Positions 50,926 through 59,083 of a DNA stretch of 64,000 nt are shown in pieces; the first letter of the stretch is position 1, and the number at the start of each line of letters is the position of its first letter. The stretch comes from Cytobacillus sp. NCCP-133 (GTDB taxonomy: Bacteria; Bacillota; Bacilli; Bacillales; Cytobacillaceae): NCBI RefSeq assembly GCF_026011715.1, contig NZ_BRVM01000013.1, positions 52,540 to 116,539 of the forward strand, read 5' to 3'. Made by a program: the position numbers and the translations under genes. The notes beneath the pieces are model-generated. The model was not told where the DNA came from. It did not search any database and saw only the letters and a list, made by a program, of their open reading frames with translations.

Positions 50926-51894
50926 TTATTGTACAGAAATGGACGGCTGGCTTCCTTCTAATAAAGAGTTTCGCAAATTACAAGTGAATATCTCTAAATC
51001 TTCAAAACTCGAAATGTCTTTATCGAGTAATGGCAGCAGCAGCTTTCTTTTCTTAGAAAACAGATCATGGATGTCGTCTAAATAAATTTTTTCATTTATT
51101 CGCCGATTTTCCATGAATTGTCCGTCTGCTTCAACTGGAATAATTTTATTAACAACTAACGTATGAATATCGATCCCGTGATTATGCAGTGTATTGATGG
51201 CCTTTGTCGTTTCCAGGATCGGGAGCCGCTCGGCATTTAAGACAAATAAGAATTCTGTTTGGCCTTGATTAAGGAGATAATTCCTTACCTTCATAAATCT
51301 ATTTTTTCGTTCCATTAACTTTTCATAGATGGGGTCTTCCACTGGATCACCATCATTCATCCATTCTGTGTAATTCTTGTTTATTTTTTTCCGTCTGTCT
51401 AATAGCCCGTCCATCCAGACGCCCATTAGCTCAGGAAGAGTCAGCAAGCGGATGGTATGTCCAGTTGGGGCTGTATCAAACACAATGCTGTCATACTGGT
51501 GCACAGTTTCCAGGATCAGCGATGTAATCCGGTCAAACAGCGCTGCCTCTTCTGCTCCAGGCGATGCTGCAGCAAGGTCAATCTGTCGATGTACTTCATC
51601 AAGCATCGTTGATTTGACAAGACCTTTAATATTTTCTTTTACACCATTTATGTAACGGGAAGTCTCCTTGCCGGAGTTTATCTCAAGCACATCCAGCCCC
51701 TTCTTGACCGATGTAATTTCTCCAGTCAACTCAATATGAAATAAATCTCCCGTATTATGTGCAGGATCAGTGGAAACAAGGAGGACGTCTTTGCCCTGTT
51801 TGGATAAAAGCAGGGCAAGGGCCGCAGACGTGGTGCTTTTTCCAACTCCCCCTTTGCCGCCGACAAAGTAAATCTTCTTGTTTAAAAAATCCAT
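50926..51894 (-). CDS. ArsA/GET3-like ATPase
   Basis: 322 residues from the ATG at 51894 (AAGGGG upstream). Deviant Walker A GGKGGVGKSTTS at residue 12, switch I STDPAHNTGD, switch II FDTAPTGHTIRLL. The arsenite-binding cysteines of ArsA are absent and there is no ars gene nearby. Follows a cory-CC-star gene and cstA; the three form an operon. The role in that cassette is unknown; chaperone or assembly ATPase is a reasonable guess. Confidence 0.9.
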   Translation of the reverse strand: MDFLNKKIYFVGGKGGVGKSTTSAALALLLSKQGKDVLLVSTDPAHNTGDLFHIELTGEITSVKKGLDVLEINSGKETSRYINGVKENIKGLVKSTMLDEVHRQIDLAAASPGAEEAALFDRITSLILETVHQYDSIVFDTAPTGHTIRLLTLPELMGVWMDGLLDRRKKINKNYTEWMNDGDPVEDPIYEKLMERKNRFMKVRNYLLNQGQTEFLFVLNAERLPILETTKAINTLHNHGIDIHTLVVNKIIPVEADGQFMENRRINEKIYLDDIHDLFSKKRKLLLPLLDKDISSFEDLEIFTCNLRNSLLEGSQPSISVQ

Positions 51895-51910
51895 ATCTCT
51901 ATTCCCCTTT

Positions 51911-52174
51911 CTAACAGCAGCGGATTCCATCAAGCGGCGATTTTTCCATACCCATCCGCAAATGCCACTCGTGGAATCTCTCGATGATCACTGGATATAG
52001 TTCCAGGGTGTAGTAGAAAGCCGGGTTAGGAAGCCCGAGCATTTCAGAAAAACAGAGGAGCATGAACAAATCTTCTTCATCTCTGAATTCCCTGGCCAGT
52101 TCAGTCCTGTGGGGCTGTTTGAGAATTTCATCGTAAAGAGCTATAGCCCTTTTCAACTTTTCCATTATGCTCAC
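51911..52174 (-). CDS. cory-CC-star protein
   Basis: 87 residues from GTG at 52174 (AGGAGG 6 bases upstream), ending in Cys-Cys-stop. EKLKRAIALYDEIL, LFMLLCFSEMLGLPNPAFYYTLELYP and FHEWHLRMGM are recognisable. NCBI names this family 'cory-CC-star'; function unknown. Seventeen bases separate it from the ArsA-like gene. The terminal CC pair suggests metal or disulfide chemistry. Confidence 0.85.
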   Translation of the reverse strand: MSIMEKLKRAIALYDEILKQPHRTELAREFRDEEDLFMLLCFSEMLGLPNPAFYYTLELYPVIIERFHEWHLRMGMEKSPLDGIRCC

Positions 52175-52201
52175 GATGCTCCTCCTTTCACAATGACAAT
52201 A

Positions 52202-52223
52202 GAGGCCGGGTCATCCCGGCCTC
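52202..52223 (-). terminator. Hairpin between cstA and cory-CC-star gene
   Basis: GAGGCCGGG/CCCGGCCTC perfect 9-bp stem, 4-base loop, no good T-tract. It may lower expression of the two downstream genes or stabilise cstA mRNA. Confidence 0.65.
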
Positions 52224-52230
52224 CATTACT

Positions 52231-53973
52231 TTACATGTCCTGTGTCAAAGTTGGTGTATGATCCTTATTAAATGCACTAATGGCCTCAACGATAATCCAG
52301 AAAACAAAGATGAGAATCATACCGCCAAGAATGAATAACAGCATATTCGCATCTGATTCACCATAGCCGGACCACTGGAACACGACTTGCTGAATCATAG
52401 CCCAGACTGTCATGAAGAATACGAACACCATCGGGATAAAAGTAACTAGATAGTTTCGTCCCTGGCGCTTCAGCCAGATGGAAATCAGCAATAAACTAAT
52501 CCCAGCAAGCAGCTGGTTGCTTGTGCCAAACAGCGGCCATAATAAATATCCGCCTGAGCCGAAACCATTCGGGCCTTTTGGCAGCAGAACCAGCGCTGCA
52601 CTGGAAGCCACAGCAATAGTTGTCGCTACATGGGTTTTTGTTAATGGCTTTAAATTGTATTCGCTTCCGATTTCAGCAATGATATAGCGCATCAAACGAA
52701 CAGATGTATCAAGTGTTGTAGCTGCGAACGATACAACGATAACCGATACAATGGTGCTGGCAATATCAGCGGGTATCCAAACCCCGGTTGCTAATTGGGC
52801 AGCCCCTTGAATGAAGACGCCTAAACCGCCGGAACTTGCTGCAGAAAAGCTCGAGTATGTGGATATAAATTCGCCCTGAGAAGAGAAGAACGTAACAACC
52901 GCAATAATTGCAATTAAAGCAAGAACACCTTCTCCTACTGCGCCTAGATAACCGACAAATCGGGCATCTGTCTCTTTATCAAGCTGCTTGGAGGATGTTC
53001 CAGAAGAAACGAGGCCGTGGAAACCAGAAATAGCACCACAAGCAATTGTTATAAATAATAATGGAAACCATGAAATATCAGATGCAGCTGCATTTGTGGC
53101 CGGTGCTGTTACTTTCGGCTGCAGGAACACCAAACCAAGATAAAGAATGAGCAAACCCACAACAAGCTGGTGGGAATTAATATAATCGCGAGGCTGCAAA
53201 AGCTTCCATACCGGCAATGTCGATGCAATATAACAATACACCATTAAAACAATGATCCAGATGAAAAAAGCCATCGCCACACCATTTAACCCAAACATAA
53301 CATTGTTTTCAGCACCCCCAAAATAACTGACCAAGTCAATTTGCAAGGCAGGTACACGGCTAGCCAAAACAGCTGTACCATACATGACTGCCAGTGCAAT
53401 CAGAGAAGGAACCAGCATGCTTGCTTTCCGCTTATAAACGGCATATCCAATCCAGATGGCAAGCGGAATTTGGATGAAGACAGGCAGCACGCTTGCGGGA
53501 AACTTGACAAACAAATTGGAAATAACCCAGGCAAATACAGCGTTTACCATCAGTACAAGGACTAAAATAATGAATAAGAACAACATCTTCGCGCGCTTTC
53601 CAATTAGCCTATTAGTAATCGTACCAACCGATTGGCCTTTATTGCGCACCGATAATACCAAGGTGCCAAAATCATGGACACCGGCAGCAAACACTGTTCC
53701 TAAAATAACCCAAAGGAACGCAGGCAGCCACCCCCAATAAACCGCAATTGCCGGGCCGACAATCGGTGCAGCTCCTGCTACTGAGGTGAAATGATGCCCC
53801 CAAAGAATCTTTTTATTGGTCGGGACAAAATCGACTCCATCCTTAAATTGATGAGCAGGTGTTACATAGTTCGGATCAAGCCTGTAAATCTTTTCAGCCA
53901 CCCATTTTGAATAAAAGCGATAGCCGATGGCAAAAACAGTCATTCCAATGACAGCCAGCCAAATTGAATTCAT
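52231..53973 (-). CDS. cstA: Carbon starvation protein CstA, pyruvate/peptide transporter
   Basis: 580 residues, about sixteen helices. Family blocks: HHFTSVAGAAPIVGPAIAVYWGWLPA, GTVFAAGVHDFGTLVLSVRNKGQSVG, ACGAISGFHGLVSSGTSSKQL and LFGTSNQLLAGISLL. CstA transporters take up pyruvate or peptides at carbon limitation. First gene of the cstA/cory-CC-star/ArsA cassette. Confidence 0.95.
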   Translation of the reverse strand: MNSIWLAVIGMTVFAIGYRFYSKWVAEKIYRLDPNYVTPAHQFKDGVDFVPTNKKILWGHHFTSVAGAAPIVGPAIAVYWGWLPAFLWVILGTVFAAGVHDFGTLVLSVRNKGQSVGTITNRLIGKRAKMLFLFIILVLVLMVNAVFAWVISNLFVKFPASVLPVFIQIPLAIWIGYAVYKRKASMLVPSLIALAVMYGTAVLASRVPALQIDLVSYFGGAENNVMFGLNGVAMAFFIWIIVLMVYCYIASTLPVWKLLQPRDYINSHQLVVGLLILYLGLVFLQPKVTAPATNAAASDISWFPLLFITIACGAISGFHGLVSSGTSSKQLDKETDARFVGYLGAVGEGVLALIAIIAVVTFFSSQGEFISTYSSFSAASSGGLGVFIQGAAQLATGVWIPADIASTIVSVIVVSFAATTLDTSVRLMRYIIAEIGSEYNLKPLTKTHVATTIAVASSAALVLLPKGPNGFGSGGYLLWPLFGTSNQLLAGISLLLISIWLKRQGRNYLVTFIPMVFVFFMTVWAMIQQVVFQWSGYGESDANMLLFILGGMILIFVFWIIVEAISAFNKDHTPTLTQDM

Positions 53974-54286
53974 AGGTAAACCCTCCTTTTTAAGACCTGA
54001 TATTACAATCTTATGATAAAAAAAAGATTTCTATTAGTCAATAAATTCTGAAATTTATATGTTTTGGTCTGTAAAAACCTTCCGAAAGGGCAAACCTAAA
54101 TTAAAATGATGGGCCTATCATATCATGATAAAAAAATAGTAAATTTACAAAGATTATGCTGAAATATAATCGGATTTACAAATATGAGATACCTTCCACA
54201 TAGCTATGGACTCTATCCAATGTCTTTAAATATAGGATTAAAAAGGACCTAACCTGGATTGATAAGGTTAGATCTATACTTATTAT
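53974..54286. other. Promoter region of cstA, inverted repeat
   Basis: 313 bp, no gene. TATCAT-ATC-ATGATA at 54116-54130 is a perfect 6-bp inverted repeat about 150 bp upstream of cstA. No clear CcpA cre site found. Confidence 0.5.
54240..54272 (-). terminator. Rho-independent terminator
   Basis: CTAACCT/AGGTTAG stem, then GTCCTTTTTA on minus. Ends the CoA-transferase operon. Confidence 0.85.
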
Positions 54287-54598
54287 TTATTTACATGAAA
54301 CCAATTCAAATTGAAGATTAACATCCCTTAAAGCCGCTTGAATAGCCTGGCCTGCTTTCCCCCGGTAATGGAGTTGAACCTTTTCAATAAGTTCTTCAAC
54401 TCCATCACCTAGACAATAACCTCTCAAGAGCTGGCGGATATACTCCCTTCCATGCTCGGTTGCAAGCGTACAGGATGAATCGACGATCACCCCGTATTTA
54501 AAGTCCAATTCCAATGTAATGGTAATGGAATCATATAAATTCCTGGCTGCCATTCCTTGTGGAAGTTTGGCATGCCCTGCAATGAAATATGTGTTCAT
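54287..54598 (-). CDS. DUF3870 protein
   Basis: 103 residues (YFIAGHAKLPQGMAA, VDSSCTLATEHGREYIRQLLRGYCLG). This is the DUF3870 pattern. Function unknown; members often lie near acyl-CoA metabolism or amino acid fermentation genes. It is 102 bp after the acyl-CoA dehydrogenase gene and shares its terminator. Confidence 0.85.
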   Translation of the reverse strand: MNTYFIAGHAKLPQGMAARNLYDSITITLELDFKYGVIVDSSCTLATEHGREYIRQLLRGYCLGDGVEELIEKVQLHYRGKAGQAIQAALRDVNLQFELVSCK

Positions 54599-54700
54599 TA
54601 TTTGAATCTCCTTTTTACTACTCTAATGAACAGGGTGGTTAGCCGACTTTTTAAGAGGGGCTTTTAAAAAAGGGGCTAAATGAAGCCAGTTAATTCATAA

Positions 54701-55909
54701 TTAATGGACCGACACTTCTTCAAAAGGCCAAGCCGGCAATTGCTTTCGAAGCGGCTTATCCTCCCTGTAGCCCAGAGCGTATTCTCCTTGCATGATGGTA
54801 TGGATTTCCCTGGTGCCTTCATATATGACTGGAGCTTTTGAGTTTCTTAAGAAACGTTCGACTGGATATTCATCTGAATATCCATATGCACCGTGAATTT
54901 GCACAGCATCATTGGCAGCTTCAAAAGCCGCATTGCATGAAATCCACTTAGCAAGGGAAGTTTCCTTTGTATTCCTTTTACCCTGGTTCTTTAGCCATCC
55001 TGCCTTAAAAACAAGCAATCTGGATATCTCTAAATTGGCACTCATATTAGCAATCATTTGCTGTACCAGTTGATGTTTCCCAATCTCTTTGCCAAAAGTT
55101 TTGCGTTCGTGGCAGTATTTTAAGCTTGCTTCCAGACTTGCTTGGATTAATCCGACAGCACCCGCTGCAACTGTAAATCTTCCGTTATCCAGCGCAGACA
55201 TGGCAATCTTAAAGCCCTCCCCTTCTTCACCAAGTCTATTGGATACCGGCACTCTGACATCTGACAAAAATACCTCGCCGGTGTTTCCCGCGCGAATGCC
55301 CAGCTTGCCTTTAATTGCCTTTGATACCACTCCAGGAAAATTACGTTCAACTATAAAGGCAGTAATCCCCTTGTGGCCTACATCGTGTTCAGTTTTAGCA
55401 AAAATGAGAAAGTTATCTGCTGCATCACAAAGTGAAATCCAGGTTTTTGATCCATTTAAAATATAGGAGTCTCCATCCCTGATCGCTGTAGAATTCATGG
55501 CAGCAACATCTGATCCTGCATTAGGTTCAGTTAAGCCGAATGCCCCAATTTGTTTGCCCTGTGCTTGAGGCACTAAATATTTTTGTTTCTGTTCCTCTGA
55601 ACCCCACTGCAGCAAAGTCATACTATTTAAACCGGTATGGACAGAAACCGCTGTACGGTATGCTGTATCTCCCCGCTCTAATTCTTCACATACAATAGCC
55701 AGTGTATTGTAGTCCATTCCTACACCGCCGTATTCCTCAGGGATACAAACTCCCATCAATTGAAGCTCGGCTAATTTCTTTAAAATAGAAGGTTCAAAAT
55801 GGCCTTGGCGGTCCCACTCCTGAATATTGGGGATAATTTCCTTATCTACAAACTTTCTTACTAATTTCTTTACACTCTGCTGTTCTTCAGTTAATTCGAA
55901 ATTCATCAT
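54701..55909 (-). CDS. Acyl-CoA dehydrogenase (glutaryl-CoA or short-chain type)
   Basis: 402 residues, AGGAGG before the ATG. FAD site FGLTEPNAGSDVAAM and WISLCDAADNFLIFAKT; catalytic Glu in the C-terminal APVIYEGTREIHTIMQGEYALG. The neighbouring CoA-transferase fits an acid that is activated by CoA exchange and then oxidised, for example glutarate (CoA-transferase plus glutaryl-CoA dehydrogenase). Substrate not proven by sequence. Confidence 0.9.
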   Translation of the reverse strand: MMNFELTEEQQSVKKLVRKFVDKEIIPNIQEWDRQGHFEPSILKKLAELQLMGVCIPEEYGGVGMDYNTLAIVCEELERGDTAYRTAVSVHTGLNSMTLLQWGSEEQKQKYLVPQAQGKQIGAFGLTEPNAGSDVAAMNSTAIRDGDSYILNGSKTWISLCDAADNFLIFAKTEHDVGHKGITAFIVERNFPGVVSKAIKGKLGIRAGNTGEVFLSDVRVPVSNRLGEEGEGFKIAMSALDNGRFTVAAGAVGLIQASLEASLKYCHERKTFGKEIGKHQLVQQMIANMSANLEISRLLVFKAGWLKNQGKRNTKETSLAKWISCNAAFEAANDAVQIHGAYGYSDEYPVERFLRNSKAPVIYEGTREIHTIMQGEYALGYREDKPLRKQLPAWPFEEVSVH

Positions 55910-55920
55910 ATTAATTCCTC

Positions 55921-57108
55921 CTAAATAATTTTATTTTGTTTAAATTCCTTGATTTCGTCCGGCTGATACCCCATTTTTTCTAATACTGCTTCCGTGTGTT
56001 CGCCATAAAGAGGAGGATGATGTCTCATCTTCACTGGTGATTTGGATAGTTTTATCGGAGATCCTGTCAATTTTAGGTCTTTAATTAATGGATGATGCAT
56101 TTCCACTACCATTTCTCTAGCTTTAATTTGTGGATCATCAAACATTTCTCTAACCGTATTTATTGGACCATTAGGAATCCCCGCTACATCCAAAATCTCT
56201 TTCCATTCTTTTTTTGTTTTTTTAGAGAGCAGCTCTTCACAAATCGGAATCAGCTTTGCCTTATTCTCCATTCTGTTCTCATTATGAACAAACTCATCTA
56301 TTTCAGCTAAGTCTGGTCTGCCAAGAGCATCCGCAAATCGTTTAAACTGTTCATCATTCCCAACTGCTACAACCAGTTCTCCATCCATTGCAGAAAACAC
56401 CTGGTAAGGAACAATATTTGGGTGCTGGTTTCCTAACCGGCCAGGTATCACTCCACTGCATAAATAATTGCTTGCGACATTAATTAATGAAGAAACCTGG
56501 CAATCCATTAACGAGATATCAATTTCTTGGCCTTCTCCTTTCTGAGTGCGATGGTGTAACGCTGACAAGATTCCTATACATGTATAGAGCCCAGTAAGTA
56601 CATCTGCTATGGCTACACCTACCTTCATAGGACTTCCATCTGGTTCTCCTGTAATGCTCATAAGACCGCTCATCGCCTGAATAATATAGTCATAGCCTGG
56701 CAGGTCCTTATATGGCCCAGTTGAACCAAATCCGGTAATGGAAGCCAAAATCAGATTTGGATTCAACTCTTTTAAACTTTCATATCCCAAGCCCATTTTT
56801 TCCAGAGTTCCTGCTTTAAAGTTTTGGACTACAATATCACTTGATGAGACAAGCCTCCGAAAAATTTCTTTTCCCTCTTCTGTTTTTAGATTCAATGTGA
56901 TGCTTTGCTTATTGCGGTTGGCACATAAGTAATAAGCACTTTCTCCATTTACAAAAGGTGGACCCCAACCGCGTGTTTCATCGCCTGTTTTATAATGTTC
57001 TATTTTTATAACTTCTGCCCCCAGATCGCCAAGAATCATTGAGCAAAAAGGGCCGGCCAATACACGGGAGACATCAATAATCCGAATCCCCTCTAGTGCA
57101 CCGCTCAT
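55921..57108 (-). CDS. CaiB/BaiF (class III) CoA-transferase
   Basis: 395 residues from ATG at 57108 (GAGGTGAGAG upstream). Class III motifs: DVSRVLAGPFCSMILGDLGAEVIKIE at the N-terminus, RNKQSITLNLK, and the catalytic Asp expected in VGVAIADVLTGLY. Moves CoA between carboxylates. Followed by the dehydrogenase after 11 bp. Preceded by a structured leader. Confidence 0.92.
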   Translation of the reverse strand: MSGALEGIRIIDVSRVLAGPFCSMILGDLGAEVIKIEHYKTGDETRGWGPPFVNGESAYYLCANRNKQSITLNLKTEEGKEIFRRLVSSSDIVVQNFKAGTLEKMGLGYESLKELNPNLILASITGFGSTGPYKDLPGYDYIIQAMSGLMSITGEPDGSPMKVGVAIADVLTGLYTCIGILSALHHRTQKGEGQEIDISLMDCQVSSLINVASNYLCSGVIPGRLGNQHPNIVPYQVFSAMDGELVVAVGNDEQFKRFADALGRPDLAEIDEFVHNENRMENKAKLIPICEELLSKKTKKEWKEILDVAGIPNGPINTVREMFDDPQIKAREMVVEMHHPLIKDLKLTGSPIKLSKSPVKMRHHPPLYGEHTEAVLEKMGYQPDEIKEFKQNKII

Positions 57109-57141
57109 ACTCTCACCTCTTTCGTCCATTTAAATAAACAA

Positions 57142-57318
57142 AAAAGAGCCAGCAAAACAGACAATGTCTTAAGGACATTGAACGCTTTACTGACTCTTAT
57201 CCAAGGCTCGTCTCCCGGCAAGGAAGATCAAGTGAACAAAGCCAATTGTTAAAAATATTCTTTTTAACTAAAATTCAAGCCGTACATGCAGCAAGAAAAT
57301 TGCTGTCATCGGTTTGTT
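57142..57318 (-). ncRNA. Structured 5' leader with terminator, candidate cis-regulatory RNA
   Basis: Between the promoter at 57325-57353 and the CoA-transferase gene. Minus-strand RNA forms hairpins CAGCAA/TTGCTG, GTTAAAAA/TTTTTAAC, and a distal terminator AGAGTCAGTAAA/TTTGCTGGCTCT enclosing CAATGTC/GACATTG, followed by six Us. GCTTT at 57242-57238 can pair with AAAGC of the terminator 5' arm, so an alternative fold is possible. I do not recognise the aptamer region (TTGCCGGGAGACGAGCC). No S-box or T-box consensus is present. Confidence 0.6.
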
Positions 57319-57324
57319 GAAACA

Positions 57325-57353
57325 ATTATATTATATTTAATTGAATATTTCAA
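57325..57353 (-). promoter_or_regulatory. Sigma-A promoter with overlapping inverted repeat
   Basis: TTGAAA (57353-57348), 17-base spacer, perfect TATAAT (57330-57325). ATTGAA-ATA-TTCAAT at 57340-57354 overlaps the -35 and could be an operator. Confidence 0.75.
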
Positions 57354-57367
57354 TAATTATTTTAAGT

Positions 57368-57416
57368 GTACCAGGCCTCCATACCAGTTGGCTTAACTGG
57401 CATAGGGGCCTGGTAC
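57368..57416 (-). terminator. Long imperfect palindrome after the VanW gene
   Basis: GTACCAGGCC and GGCCTGGTAC close a 49-base hairpin with an inner ACCAGTT/AACTGG helix. No T-tract. Closely related to the hairpin at 59031-59080. Confidence 0.7.
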
Positions 57417-57419
57417 CGA

Positions 57420-58448
57420 TTAAATGGCTTTCTTAAACATTCCCTCATACTGTTTGGAGGTTCTAAGTTCAATGGTTAATACCCCTTTACCGAAATGGGT
57501 TTTTACCAGGAGGGGTACACCTGTTGTGTTTTCGAATCTGAAGTCTTTGCCTCCGTAGGAAACAGTTGCATCCCGCCCTTTGGGAACATAGCCTACGGTT
57601 ACAGAATGATGGTGCTTTTCCACATAACTGACTCCAACTTTATCAACGGCATTGAATAAAGTCGAGGATGTCTGGCAGATTCCGCCGCCAATACCCATAA
57701 CAAGCTTCCCATTAATCGCCTCTTCTGCTGGCTGATATCCATGGGCTTCGTCACTTGGCCCAACTGTTGTATTAAATGAAAAATGATCCCCGACACCAAG
57801 AATAATATTATTGATTGCTTCTGCAGAAAGCTCGATGTTTTTCGTTCTGCCTGCCACTCCACTATTGAAATGGGTCGTATAAGATGCAACTACAACCTCA
57901 TCCAGCCCTGGGAGATCTTCAGGATTATATCCACTTTCTGTTACATAAAGCGGTAGTCCCACATCTCCACCGCTTACAGAGGATTCAAGGATTTTCTCAA
58001 CTAATTCACTTTCTTCCAGAATGATCTCAGGCTGACCCTTTATGACCCTTCCGTCTGGCCCTATTTTATCCAGAATCATCCTTTGATCGTAGCCTTGCTT
58101 TTTATCCGTACCCCTAGCAGTTTCTCTCGCCCACTTCTCAAGCACTGCCTTATATTTCTCATCTCCTGATCCAAATCCCATCTCAGCTGGTTTAAAGGCT
58201 TTAAGAATCGCTTTTGTATTTGGGTCGATTACATTTACAACAACTGGCTTTGCTTCTTTCTCCTTTTTCTCTTCTTTAGCTTGCTCTTCTAACTTAGCTT
58301 CTTTCCTGGCTTTTTCTTCTTCCTTTGCATTCTCTTCAGCTGTCTTTTCCTCTGTTTTTTTATCAGCTGAAGTTTCTTCCGCACACCCAGCTAACGCTAT
58401 TAAACTGCCAATCAACAATAGTGAAATTCCCCATTTTCGCTTACTCAT
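57420..58448 (-). CDS. VanW-family lipoprotein
   Basis: 342 residues. Lipobox IALAGC; 45 residues of E/K/A-rich linker; then a VanW domain with FNSGVAGRTKNIELSAEAIN, FSFNTTVGP, GIGGGICQTSSTLFNAV and a C-terminal G5-like FRFENTTGVPLLVKT. VanW occurs in some vancomycin clusters but its function is unknown; no van genes here. Membrane-tethered outside. Confidence 0.9.
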   Translation of the reverse strand: MSKRKWGISLLLIGSLIALAGCAEETSADKKTEEKTAEENAKEEEKARKEAKLEEQAKEEKKEKEAKPVVVNVIDPNTKAILKAFKPAEMGFGSGDEKYKAVLEKWARETARGTDKKQGYDQRMILDKIGPDGRVIKGQPEIILEESELVEKILESSVSGGDVGLPLYVTESGYNPEDLPGLDEVVVASYTTHFNSGVAGRTKNIELSAEAINNIILGVGDHFSFNTTVGPSDEAHGYQPAEEAINGKLVMGIGGGICQTSSTLFNAVDKVGVSYVEKHHHSVTVGYVPKGRDATVSYGGKDFRFENTTGVPLLVKTHFGKGVLTIELRTSKQYEGMFKKAI

Positions 58449-58584
58449 TTCTCCCCCAGCTTTTCTTTATATTCTTCCTATATCTCTTTTTAGGAAGTTG
58501 TTTCCATTTTCTTATTGTATTCAAGGCAGGGAAAAGGTATTCCTTCATAACAGCTGCTCAGTTTGTACCTTTTTTCCTAAATTT

Positions 58585-58614
58585 AAAAGCGCCTGCATTT
58601 AAGCAGACACTTTT
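58585..58614 (-). terminator. Rho-independent terminator
   Basis: AAAAGTGTCTGC/GCAGGCGCTTTT in the minus-strand RNA, loop TTAAAT; after the 59-residue gene. Confidence 0.8.
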
Positions 58615-58615
58615 A

Positions 58616-58795
58616 TTATAATCCTCCACAGCCAGATGAATTTTCCTGCTGACTTTCAGTATGGCTGGCTTCGTCTTTTGACACAGACTCCAACCCGTAC
58701 CCTGTTGAACTGATTTCCAGAATTCCTTCAGCTGGCTCACTTTTGAACTCTACACCCTTGGTATCCAGATTGTATTTATCATTATCCCTTTTCAT
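58616..58795 (-). CDS. Small Ser/Glu-rich protein ending in GCGG
   Basis: 59 residues from ATG at 58795 (GGAGG 6 bases upstream). Hydrophilic, C-terminus SSGCGGL. Unknown; terminator adjacent. Confidence 0.55.
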   Translation of the reverse strand: MKRDNDKYNLDTKGVEFKSEPAEGILEISSTGYGLESVSKDEASHTESQQENSSGCGGL

Positions 58796-58819
58796 AAACA
58801 ACCTCCAAAATTTCTTTTC

Positions 58820-58966
58820 CTAACCTTTCATTCCTTGAAGCCATTCCTGGTAGCAATCTTTACAAAGAACTTCTTCCCTTTCATTTTTAGCTACATCAAA
58901 CGTAATCATATGCATTTGGTTTCCTTCAATTTCATCCGTGCAATAAAAACATTTTTCGCCCATCAT
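58820..58966 (-). CDS. Small zinc-ribbon-like protein
   Basis: 48 residues from ATG at 58966 (AAGGGGGG upstream). CFYC and CKDC, 30 residues apart, form a four-Cys zinc site. Unknown partner; may be a regulator or adaptor. Confidence 0.6.
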   Translation of the reverse strand: MMGEKCFYCTDEIEGNQMHMITFDVAKNEREEVLCKDCYQEWLQGMKG

Positions 58967-59024
58967 GTACCCCCCCTTGTTGAAATTGTTTTTATTTTGA
59001 GGCGCCGGATGCCTTTTTATACGC

Positions 59025-59080
59025 AAAAAAGTACCAGGCACCTATACCAAGTTGGCTTAAGTGGTATAGGTACCTGGTAC
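59025..59080 (-). terminator. Terminator made of the palindromic repeat
   Basis: GTACCAGGCACCTATACCA pairs with TGGTATAGGTACCTGGTAC; six Ts follow on minus. Ends the APC permease gene. Same family as 57368-57416. Confidence 0.9.
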
Positions 59081-59083
59081 CCG

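Noticed and set aside
50926..51894. Arsenic resistance function for the ArsA-like ATPase
   Set aside because: No arsB, arsR or arsC nearby and the arsenite-binding cysteines are lacking; the neighbours are cstA and a cory-CC-star gene.
57142..57318. T-box or S-box riboswitch before the CoA-transferase gene
   Set aside because: The T-box bulge AGGGTGGNACCGCG and the S-box core are absent; left as an unclassified leader.
57420..58448. Vancomycin-resistance locus because of VanW
   Set aside because: VanW domains occur widely in non-resistant Bacillus; no vanA, vanH, vanX or vanRS genes are present.
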